This document shows positions 1 through 5,802 of a stretch of 20,476 nt of DNA, in pieces (position 1 is the stretch's first letter; each line of letters opens with the position of its first letter). The translations under genes and the position numbers were made by a program. The stretch is from RUG11867 sp964553435 (lineage in GTDB: Bacteria; Bacillota_I; Bacilli_A; RF39; UBA660). The stretch spans positions 1 through 20,476 of the forward strand of contig CAZKKM010000021.1 of assembly GCA_964553435.1 (NCBI GenBank), in the 5' to 3' direction. The notes beneath the pieces were generated by a model that had not been told where the DNA came from, searched no databases, and saw only the letters and a list, made by a program, of their open reading frames with translations.

Positions 1-108
1 AACTTCTACCTATACTTTTCTTAAGGGTAGATTTTAATTTTGCAAACGAACTTTTTTACAAAAAAAGGTCGAACATGTAAATTAGGCTTCCAAAAATGCT
101 CGTACCTA

Positions 109-117
109 TGATATAAT
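109..117 (+). promoter_or_regulatory. Extended -10 promoter of the pil operon
   Basis: The sequence TGATATAAT is an extended -10 element with a perfect TATAAT at 112-117. Only a weak -35 (TTCCAA, 88-93) lies upstream, which is usual for extended -10 promoters. Transcription would start near 124 and give a leader of about 95 nt before the pilC start. The leader contains a near-perfect hairpin, AATTCGA (143-149) with TCGAATT (161-167). Confidence 0.6.
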
Positions 118-218
118 TATATAGAATAAAAAGGAGTCTGTGAATTCGATTTGCACATTTTCGAATTACCACTTCTTTATATATTATGAAAAGACTATTA
201 TAAAGAAAGGGAACGTAT

Positions 219-1619
219 ATGGAACAAGAAGAAGAAAAAAAAGATATTTATTCTCAAATGAAGGCTAACCAAAAAAAAGCCTCTGAGAAAAAAATAAAAA
301 AACAAGTGGGTGCCAAACAGAAAGAAAAACTCGATGCCGATCGAGAAGCCCTTCTTAAAATGATCAACGAAGGACAAGAAAAACGTTACGAAAAACCACA
401 AACTTTCCGATATAAAGCACTATCTCCCGAAGGAAAGGTTGAGACGAACACCTTCATGGGTGTCTCTCAGCTCGACATATATACCTTTTTGACAGGAGAA
501 GGCTACACGGTCTATTCTATCGAAACTTCGGATATGATAAACTTCCTCTATGGAAGTCATTCCAAGAACGTCTATCGAAAACTGAGTACCAAAAACCTGA
601 TCTTCTTCATCACTCAATTGGGTACTTACATCAAAGCCGGTATAACATTGACCGAAGCGATGAGAATCTTGAGTAAACAATTGAAGAAGGATCGCAACCA
701 ACATGCCATCACTCAGTCGATTGTCTATTATTTGACGATGGGAGAGTCGTTTAGCAGTGCCCTCGAACACCAAACGGGAGCTTTTCCTCAGTTGGTGATC
801 AACATGGTAAAAGCTGCTGAAGCGGCAGGCAATCTGGACGAGACACTCGACGATCTCGGTCACTATTACGAAGAAATAAACAAGACACGTAAACAGATGA
901 TAAGTGCCATCTCGTATCCGGTCTTGGTCGGTTTATTCTCGATAATAATCATCATCTTCATCATGACCAACATCGTTCCACAATTCGTCGGCATCTATGC
1001 TCAGGCCGGAGCTTCGCTCAATCCACTTACCAACTTTGTCATCAATGCGAGCAATTTCCTGACAAAAAATATTGGCATCGTCGTCGTCATAACCGCTGCA
1101 ATCATAGCAATTCTCGTCATGGCCTATAAAAACATCAAACCATTTCGAAGACAAGCCCAAATATTGATGATGCGCATTCCGCTTTTCGGCAAGATACTCA
1201 TCTACAACGAAATAACGATTTTCACAAAGACATTCGCTTCGTTACTTCGAAACGACGTCTACATCACCGACAGTATCGAAATATTGAGTAAGATTACCAA
1301 CAACGAAATCTACAAAGAGATAATGATCAACACTGTCAACAACATCACCAAAGGTGAAAAGATAAGCGAGTCTTTCAAAGATAACTGGGCCGTTCCGGAC
1401 ATTGCATACTACATGATAGTCACAGGCGAGAATACAGGTCAGCTTGCAGACATGATGGCCAAGGTCAGCAACTACTATCAACAGGAACACAGCACGATCG
1501 TCAATTCCTTGAAAGCCATGATAGAACCATTGCTCATCATCTTCTTGGCTGTCGTTGTCGGAGGCATCCTCATCGCTGTCGTCATTCCGATGTTCGATCT
1601 TTACAACCAAATTTCGTAG
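219..1619 (+). CDS. pilC: Type II secretion/type IV pilus inner-membrane platform protein (PilC/GspF/ComGB)
   Basis: This polytopic inner-membrane protein is the platform on which the assembly ATPase acts during pilus, pseudopilus or competence-fibre assembly. Residues 1-57 are a Lys/Glu-rich, probably coiled-coil cytoplasmic tail. A GspF-type N-terminal region (FRYKAL...G) follows at 63-105. The first T2SSF domain spans about 127-250 and contains the typical KAAEAAGNLDETL stretch (198-210). The second spans about 328-450, with the matching TGENTGQLADMM (402-413). Membrane segments are at about 229-257, 284-304 and 434-462. The start at 219 is supported by AAAGGGAA at 206-213. Length (466 aa) is slightly above the family norm because of the charged tail. 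The prepilin peptidase follows 6 nt after the stop. The ATPase and pilin genes are not in the window and may lie upstream or elsewhere. Family assignment is firm; the choice between pilus, competence and secretion is open. Confidence 0.92.
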   Translation: MEQEEEKKDIYSQMKANQKKASEKKIKKQVGAKQKEKLDADREALLKMINEGQEKRYEKPQTFRYKALSPEGKVETNTFMGVSQLDIYTFLTGEGYTVYSIETSDMINFLYGSHSKNVYRKLSTKNLIFFITQLGTYIKAGITLTEAMRILSKQLKKDRNQHAITQSIVYYLTMGESFSSALEHQTGAFPQLVINMVKAAEAAGNLDETLDDLGHYYEEINKTRKQMISAISYPVLVGLFSIIIIIFIMTNIVPQFVGIYAQAGASLNPLTNFVINASNFLTKNIGIVVVITAAIIAILVMAYKNIKPFRRQAQILMMRIPLFGKILIYNEITIFTKTFASLLRNDVYITDSIEILSKITNNEIYKEIMINTVNNITKGEKISESFKDNWAVPDIAYYMIVTGENTGQLADMMAKVSNYYQQEHSTIVNSLKAMIEPLLIIFLAVVVGGILIAVVIPMFDLYNQIS

Positions 1620-1628
1620 AGGCCGATG

Positions 1629-2396
1629 ATGATAGTTGCATATATTTCGATATTTATCACCGGCACCGTCTTTGCCTCGTTCATTCACCTTTATGCCACC
1701 CGTCTCATGAGAGGCGAATCTATAGTGAAACCCCGTAGTCACTGTCCAACTTGCAATCACGTTTTGGGACCACTCGAACTCATCCCGATTATCTCATACA
1801 TGATGCTCAAAGGCCGCTGCAAAAAGTGTAATGCGAAGATAGGTTGTGATTCGCTCATCGTCGAAATCCTGACGGGTTTCCTCTTCGTCGTCGTCTACAT
1901 CGTCTACGGCTTCACGTTGAAGACCGTTCTCGGCTGGGTATTAGTCCTCGTCATGATGTCGGTCTTGATCACAGATTTCAAAGACATGATCATTCTCGAC
2001 AGTACGATCATCATAGGAAGCATCTTATCTCTTCTTCTTTTATACCTCGACAAAGGCCTTTGGGACGGTCTTTATAAGAGCATTCTCTACGGTATCTTCG
2101 GCTTCGTTCTGATGTTTCTTATCAAAATCATCGGTGATGCTGTATTCAAAAGAGAATCGCTGGGAGGTGGAGACATAAAATTTGCCTTCTTGATGGGAAC
2201 AGTTCTCCCGTATGACCTCTTCCTGATCGCACTCATAACGGCTTCACTGAGTGCTCTACCGTATGCCCTATACATATCGGCCAGTAAAAAAACTCACGAA
2301 CTGGCCTTCGGCCCTTTCTTGGCCATCGGTCTCTTCGTGACCTTCTTGTTTCAAAATCACATAGCAGAATTTTTAAACGTACTCTTAGTAAGATAG
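1629..2396 (+). CDS. pilD: Prepilin peptidase (A24 family, PilD/ComC)
   Basis: A membrane aspartyl protease that cuts the leader of type IV prepilins. The N-terminal zinc-type module has two CxxC pairs: CPTC at about residue 40 and CKKC at about residue 65 (numbered from ATG 1626). The catalytic aspartates are expected at D117 (ITDFKDMIIL, the usual D-x5-hydrophobic site) and in the GGGD signature (D183, LGGGDIKFAFLMG). Around these lie six to eight hydrophobic segments and the typical FGPFLAIG end. ATGs occur at 1626 and 1629. The ribosome site TAGAGG (1617-1622) overlaps the pilC stop and is better spaced for 1629, though 1626 is possible. It is translationally linked to pilC, so both act in one assembly system. 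The signature residues are intact and the length is normal (about 255 aa). Confidence 0.93.
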   Translation: MIVAYISIFITGTVFASFIHLYATRLMRGESIVKPRSHCPTCNHVLGPLELIPIISYMMLKGRCKKCNAKIGCDSLIVEILTGFLFVVVYIVYGFTLKTVLGWVLVLVMMSVLITDFKDMIILDSTIIIGSILSLLLLYLDKGLWDGLYKSILYGIFGFVLMFLIKIIGDAVFKRESLGGGDIKFAFLMGTVLPYDLFLIALITASLSALPYALYISASKKTHELAFGPFLAIGLFVTFLFQNHIAEFLNVLLVR

Positions 2397-2412
2397 AAAA
2401 GGAATGATATTA

Positions 2413-3027
2413 ATGAATACAAAAAGTAAAAGAATGATGGTTATCGGATTTGCACTCATCGCCGTCGTGGTCATGATTTTATCGGTCACAGGCCTCATCG
2501 AAGAGACGTTAGGAATTTGTATCGCTCTTTCTATGACAGTCATCTTCACATTGATAGTCGCCGTTATGGCTTACAAATTGGATATCAAGATATTGACCGT
2601 CATCATGGGCATATTCATGGTCATCGGTCTCGTCCTCTTGGGAATCAATTTGACTGCACTTCTAAAAAATAAGCCCCAACCAAAGGACGATTTCACAGTA
2701 TCAGTCGTCGAAGATGAAAGCGAAAAGACGCATCTTTTCACGAACGGGGGCAAAAACTATTATACATACCGACTTGCCGACATCAGATTTGCCATAGGTA
2801 ACAAGGGCAGTATACCTCTCAAAGAGGCCATCGAAGGCGGGCATATCACTCTAAAGAAAATACTAGATGCAGCCATACCGAACGAAGGAACTTCGGGATA
2901 TAAAATCTATTACGATGGTGGAAACGGTGGATCGACCGAAAAGTATTCCATCGTCGTCTGCGAAAACACCAATCATGTCATCTTTGCCAACTACGAATAT
3001 GATTACGAAGATGGAATCTGCAACTAG
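2413..3027 (+). CDS. Unknown membrane protein with soluble C-terminal domain, third gene of the pil operon
   Basis: I do not recognise this protein (204 aa). It has three hydrophobic segments at about residues 8-26, 32-53 and 59-82, then a polar domain of about 115 residues (90-204) rich in Tyr, Gly and Asp, probably exposed outside the membrane. The domain contains a repeated-looking alternation of short strands (YKIYYDGGNGGS, YSIVVCENTNHVIFANYEY). An upstream in-frame ATG at 2404 sits directly on the ribosome site AAAAGGA (2396-2402), so ATG 2413 is preferred. It begins 16 nt after the pilD stop and has no promoter of its own, so it is probably co-transcribed. Its place suggests a link to pilus assembly, but nothing in the sequence proves that. 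Confidence 0.7.
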   Translation: MNTKSKRMMVIGFALIAVVVMILSVTGLIEETLGICIALSMTVIFTLIVAVMAYKLDIKILTVIMGIFMVIGLVLLGINLTALLKNKPQPKDDFTVSVVEDESEKTHLFTNGGKNYYTYRLADIRFAIGNKGSIPLKEAIEGGHITLKKILDAAIPNEGTSGYKIYYDGGNGGSTEKYSIVVCENTNHVIFANYEYDYEDGICN

Positions 3028-3383
3028 TGATGTAAGTTGATTCCAATCATGCTTCCGATGACAGAACTTGCGATTAGCACGAGATAATAAAGGACGACGT
3101 ATAAATCGAAATGTCGAAATGCCACCAGATTGATGATGAGCATGATTACAACCAAGAAACCGCCTAACTTTAAACCTTCCAAGTATCCTTTCTTGGAAGT
3201 TTTTTTGCCTAAAAACAACCCCCCTAAAAACATGATGATGGCCATCACAACGAAATTTATATTGCCGATGGTTCTGAGTTTGGCAATTCCAAAATAATGC
3301 AGTACACTGAGCATGAGAATATAGACGAACAACGATCCGGCCAGTATTCCGACAGGTTTTGCATATTTTTTCAAATTGTTCAT
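3024..3383 (-). CDS. TIGR04086/DUF3792 (YrzE-like) small membrane protein
   Basis: This 119-aa integral membrane protein has four predicted helices (about residues 9-31, 42-60, 70-90 and 93-115). The loop between helices 2 and 3 (GGLFLGKKTSKKGYLEGL, 54-71) matches my memory of the G-K-K-x-x-K-K-G-x-x-x-G-L signature of the TIGR04086/DUF3792 family, common in Firmicutes and of unknown function. The start is supported by AGGTGATC on the minus strand (3393-3386). The gene is convergent with the pil operon, and the two stop codons overlap by two bases (3024-3026 against 3025-3027). A perfect plus-strand terminator hairpin lies within its coding sequence. The family call rests on topology and one motif. 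Confidence 0.72.
   Translation of the reverse strand: MNNLKKYAKPVGILAGSLFVYILMLSVLHYFGIAKLRTIGNINFVVMAIIMFLGGLFLGKKTSKKGYLEGLKLGGFLVVIMLIINLVAFRHFDLYVVLYYLVLIASSVIGSMIGINLHH
3176..3206 (+). terminator. Intrinsic terminator for the pil operon, inside the convergent gene
   Basis: CTTCCAAG (3176-3183) pairs perfectly with CTTGGAAG (3192-3199) around an 8-nt loop and is followed by seven T (3200-3206). It faces the plus strand about 150 nt after the stop of the third pil gene, within the TIGR04086-type gene on the other strand. Confidence 0.7.
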
Positions 3384-3398
3384 AAGATCACCTGATAA

Positions 3399-3404
3399 AT
3401 TATA
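3399..3404 (-). promoter_or_regulatory. Putative -10 of the TIGR04086-type gene
   Basis: On the minus strand 3404-3399 reads TATAAT, about 15 nt upstream of the start codon of the 119-aa membrane protein. No good -35 is seen. The spacing would leave a very short leader that still contains the ribosome site. Confidence 0.4.
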
Positions 3405-3447
3405 CAGTAAAAGAGTGTAAAATATGATATACTTTTTTCTTTTCCTA

Positions 3448-3456
3448 TGATATACT
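3448..3456 (+). promoter_or_regulatory. Extended -10 promoter of the 6S-like RNA
   Basis: TGATATACT is an extended -10 (TATACT at 3451-3456). A start at about 3462-3463 coincides exactly with the first base of the closing stem of the RNA, which supports both calls. No consensus -35 is visible. Confidence 0.6.
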
Positions 3457-3462
3457 TAAATT

Positions 3463-3626
3463 GTTCAAAGAGACATATAAAACCGACTAAAGTGATTATT
3501 GGGGACCTAATTGGTGTGTGGTGTAGAATACTTGGGACACTGTTCCTTGGCTCCTAAAATACATCATGTGGTGACCCACCTGGCTTGAGCGCGGGCTTTT
3601 ATCACTCGCTCTTTGAACATTTTTTT
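3463..3626 (+). ncRNA. ssrS: Probable 6S RNA
   Basis: 6S RNA binds housekeeping RNA polymerase by mimicking an open promoter. The sequence folds as a long rod. The closing stem pairs GTTCAAAGAG (3463-3472) with CTCTTTGAAC (3609-3618). A second stem pairs AGTGAT (3491-3496) with ATCACT (3601-3606). The distal arm has an eight-pair helix with G-U pairs (GTGGTGTA with TACATCAT) and an inner helix TTGGGA/TCCTAA. The small hairpin GGTGACCCACC sits on the 3' strand of the central region. Seven T (3620-3626) follow the closing stem, which may therefore act as terminator. As I recall, the 6S-1 gene of Bacillus subtilis also lies beside tcdA (yrvM), matching the order here. The call rests on architecture, size (about 156 nt) and context, not on a covariance search. 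Confidence 0.72.
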
Positions 3627-3640
3627 ATGGAAGTGAAACT

Positions 3641-4306
3641 ATGTTCGATAGATTGATAGCCCTCATCGGCGAAGAAAAATTTGCCAAAATTTGTGAGAAG
3701 AAGATCCTTCTTTTGGGAGTAGGGGGAGTAGGAGGCCACGCGGCCGAAGCTCTCGTTCGCAGTGGAATAAAAGATTTGACGATAGTAGACGGCGACATTG
3801 TCGACGAGACGAACTTAAATAGACAATTGATCGCTCTACATAGTACGATTGGCCGATCCAAAGTCGAAGTGATGAAGGAAAGACTCGAAGACATCTCCCC
3901 CGATGCTAAGATAACTTCTCTTTATGAAAAACTAGAAGATTTGAACTCTTTAAAACTCGATACCTACGATTATGTCATCGACTGTATCGACGATTTGCGC
4001 ATCAAAATAGCCCTCGCCAAACGAGCACTCGACGAAGATATAAGTCTCATCATCTCGACCGGTACGGCCAAGAAAATGGACCCTTCGAAATTGGAAATGA
4101 CCACACTCGACGCGACCTCGTACGATCCTCTGGCTCGTCGCATGCGCACTTCCCTTCGTGGTTACCCGATTAAAAAACTGCACGTTCTCGCGAGCACCGA
4201 GCCTCCGCTCGACTCGAAAAACGGAATACTTGGAAGTACAGCTTTTGTCCCAGCATCAGGAGGACTACTCATCGCAAGCTACGTAATAAGAGACATCATC
4301 GAGTGA
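3641..4306 (+). CDS. tcdA: tRNA threonylcarbamoyladenosine dehydratase TcdA (CsdL/YrvM)
   Basis: An E1-like, ATP-dependent enzyme that cyclises t6A37 to ct6A in tRNAs reading ANN codons. The Rossmann nucleotide site is LLLGVGGVGGHAAEAL (23-38). The acidic strand end is D50, followed by the VDETNLNRQ motif (54-62), which carries the Arg/Gln of the adenylation site. The conserved lysine region is GRSKVEVM (71-78), and the D-C-I-D-D loop is at 114-118. The C-terminal part (KKLHVLASTEPP, 178-189) is also typical. No CxxC zinc site is present, which separates it from MoeB/ThiF. At 221 aa it is a little short but covers the full fold. The ribosome site is a modest GGAAGTGA (3629-3636). It starts 15 nt after the U-run of the 6S-like RNA, so read-through from that promoter may express it. 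Confidence 0.88.
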   Translation: MFDRLIALIGEEKFAKICEKKILLLGVGGVGGHAAEALVRSGIKDLTIVDGDIVDETNLNRQLIALHSTIGRSKVEVMKERLEDISPDAKITSLYEKLEDLNSLKLDTYDYVIDCIDDLRIKIALAKRALDEDISLIISTGTAKKMDPSKLEMTTLDATSYDPLARRMRTSLRGYPIKKLHVLASTEPPLDSKNGILGSTAFVPASGGLLIASYVIRDIIE

Positions 4307-4344
4307 TAAAAAACAAAAGTTTTCGACAAAAAAATCAAATTGCT

Positions 4345-4370
4345 GGTAGTATTTGACTACCTCTTTTTTT
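4345..4370 (+). terminator. Intrinsic terminator after tcdA
   Basis: GGTAGT (4345-4350) pairs with ACTACC (4356-4361) around a 5-nt loop, and CTTTTTTT follows. The last T bases belong to the -35 box of the next promoter. Confidence 0.8.
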
Positions 4371-4396
4371 GACATTTTAGAATTATGATATATAAT
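4369..4396 (+). promoter_or_regulatory. Consensus sigma-A type promoter of the HAD-like gene
   Basis: TTGACA (4369-4374) and TATAAT (4391-4396) both match the consensus perfectly, with a 16-bp spacer. The -35 box is fused to the T-tract of the preceding terminator. The start at about 4403 gives a leader of about 25 nt holding GGAGGT at 4415-4420. Confidence 0.85.
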
Positions 4397-4426
4397 ATAT
4401 GCCGAGATAAATTTGGAGGTAACAAT

Positions 4427-5446
4427 ATGAAAAACGAGTATGGATGGGTTTCTGAATATCGAAGAAAAAAATTCTTAAAAAATCACGGAGGCAAAAAAAC
4501 GAATGTGCTAAATGGCCATTATGAAAACTTGATTTTGCTCGATAATTTGAGTCCCAAAAGACCTAAAGCGATAGCTGTAATGCTCGATTTAGACGGTACG
4601 AGCACCGATATCGACGATGAAGGTGCGATGATGTTTATAGGACAATTGGAGACATTGAGAAAAAAATTCGAAGCCAGTGATTGCTATATAAGCATCTCGA
4701 CTCACTATGGAGATATAGCCAATTATAAGATTCGACCAGTTCTAAATTGCCTCTTTCGTCACCTCACTGAACACATCAAAATAGGAGAGACTTTCTACTA
4801 CGAAGGAACTTATAGTTATGAAGAGGATCATTTTTACCCACGTTGTCCGCACTTCAATGCCGACAAGATTGCGACTTTTACGGGACACTATTTAAATCGT
4901 TCCGACTTCAATACGGTATGGTTTGCACTCATCGACGACAACATCGACAAAAATGCTTATAGAGAATATCGAGAGGATAAAACTATGCTCGTAGCTAGAC
5001 CATCGAGCGAAATAGAGAATACTCCGGCCGATAACATCATGAGTATATCGACGACGACGAAAGGATTTCGAGGTGTTTTAAAACTTTTAGCCTCATACAT
5101 CGTCGAGATAGAGAACTTGACCCCTCGTGAAATTCTCGTCCGCCAATGCAATATGGATGACGTTCTTTCGAAACGTCGTTTACAAGAAAAGATAATTATG
5201 AGAGACTATACCTCACTAGAAAATTACATCTGCGGTGGCCAAGCTTCTGAGGCCGATTATCGAGAGACGATTACATGGTTGGCCTATATGAACACCATTA
5301 CTTTATTTACTCTCGAAGAACTAAAACACATCGAGAAAATTCTATCACACATCGCCACTTATTACCGTACACAAGATCATGAGCTTAAAGCCGAACAGGT
5401 GATGAGTTTACGTGAAATATTTAAAAAAGCAACGGAAACTAAATAA
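4427..5446 (+). CDS. HAD-superfamily-like protein of unknown function
   Basis: This 339-aa cytoplasmic protein has HAD phosphatase-like motifs. Motif I is MLDLDGTSTDID (52-63), with the nucleophile/acid pair D54 and D56. A Ser/Thr strand end resembling motif II is YISISTHYG (87-95), and the acidic ALIDDNID (167-174) resembles motif IV. Between them lies an insert rich in Tyr, His and Cys (FYYEGTYSYEEDHFYPRCPH, 123-142) that may be a cap. The last 110 residues are helical and polar and match nothing I know. An in-frame ATG at 4385 falls inside the promoter; ATG 4427 has a strong GGAGGT 7 nt upstream and is the start. It is monocistronic, with its own consensus promoter. The HAD link is likely; substrate and role are unknown. 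Confidence 0.72.
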   Translation: MKNEYGWVSEYRRKKFLKNHGGKKTNVLNGHYENLILLDNLSPKRPKAIAVMLDLDGTSTDIDDEGAMMFIGQLETLRKKFEASDCYISISTHYGDIANYKIRPVLNCLFRHLTEHIKIGETFYYEGTYSYEEDHFYPRCPHFNADKIATFTGHYLNRSDFNTVWFALIDDNIDKNAYREYREDKTMLVARPSSEIENTPADNIMSISTTTKGFRGVLKLLASYIVEIENLTPREILVRQCNMDDVLSKRRLQEKIIMRDYTSLENYICGGQASEADYRETITWLAYMNTITLFTLEELKHIEKILSHIATYYRTQDHELKAEQVMSLREIFKKATETK

Positions 5447-5765
5447 AACGATGTTAAAATTCATAAAAGGGCCGATAATTCATGTAATCAGAAGACGATT
5501 TTATCGGCTATCATATCAGAATAAAATCATAAAATCACTAAAAATGACATTTCATTTAAATAATCCCAGTGTTTAAGGCAAATTTCTATCACTAAAATAA
5601 TCTTGATATGAAGTATGTAGAAAATTTCTAAATTGCCTTAATTACTTAATTCTCATACTTTATGATAATTTTTATCTAATAGCCCGCAACCCTACATTTT
5701 ATGATTTATTCTGCTATCATATTGTAAGGCATTGCATTTACAATCATTTAGTTATATACTTATGG
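5447..5765. other. AT-rich intergenic region with inverted repeats, no gene seen
   Basis: No ORF with a ribosome site is found here. The region holds three inverted repeats. GCCGATAA (5471-5478) pairs with TTATCGGC (5501-5508); it may be a weak terminator of the HAD-like gene but lacks a T-tract. TTAAGGCAA (5573-5581) pairs with TTGCCTTAA (5633-5641). ATTGTAA (5721-5727) pairs with TTACAAT (5738-5744). The heptamer TATGATA or its complement recurs at 5509, 5661 and 5715, and in the palindrome at 5766-5783. Confidence 0.6.
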
Positions 5766-5783
5766 TATGATAGAAGTATCATA
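5763..5783 (+). promoter_or_regulatory. Extended -10 promoter overlapped by a palindrome (possible operator)
   Basis: TGGTATGAT (5763-5771) is an extended -10 for the secreted-protein gene. The -10 is itself the left arm of a perfect hairpin or palindrome, TATGATA (5766-5772) and TATCATA (5777-5783), with a 4-nt centre. The inverted repeat 5721-5744 lies just upstream of the -35 zone. A repressor or an RNA hairpin at the transcript start are both possible. Confidence 0.5.
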
Positions 5784-5802
5784 AAAGAGGAGAATTAACA
5801 TT

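Noticed and set aside
6..30. Terminator of an upstream gene (CTACC with GGTAG)
   Set aside because: Only five pairs around a 15-nt loop and no clear T-run; too weak to list.
4385..4426. N-terminal extension of the HAD-like protein
   Set aside because: The upstream ATG lies in the promoter spacer; the GGAGGT site serves ATG 4427.
5451..5576. 41-codon ORF after the HAD-like gene
   Set aside because: No ribosome site, no recognisable protein features, and it overlaps an inverted repeat in an AT-rich spacer.
5471..5783. CRISPR-like or tandem repeat array
   Set aside because: The repeats are short inverted pairs without regular spacing or spacer-sized intervals.
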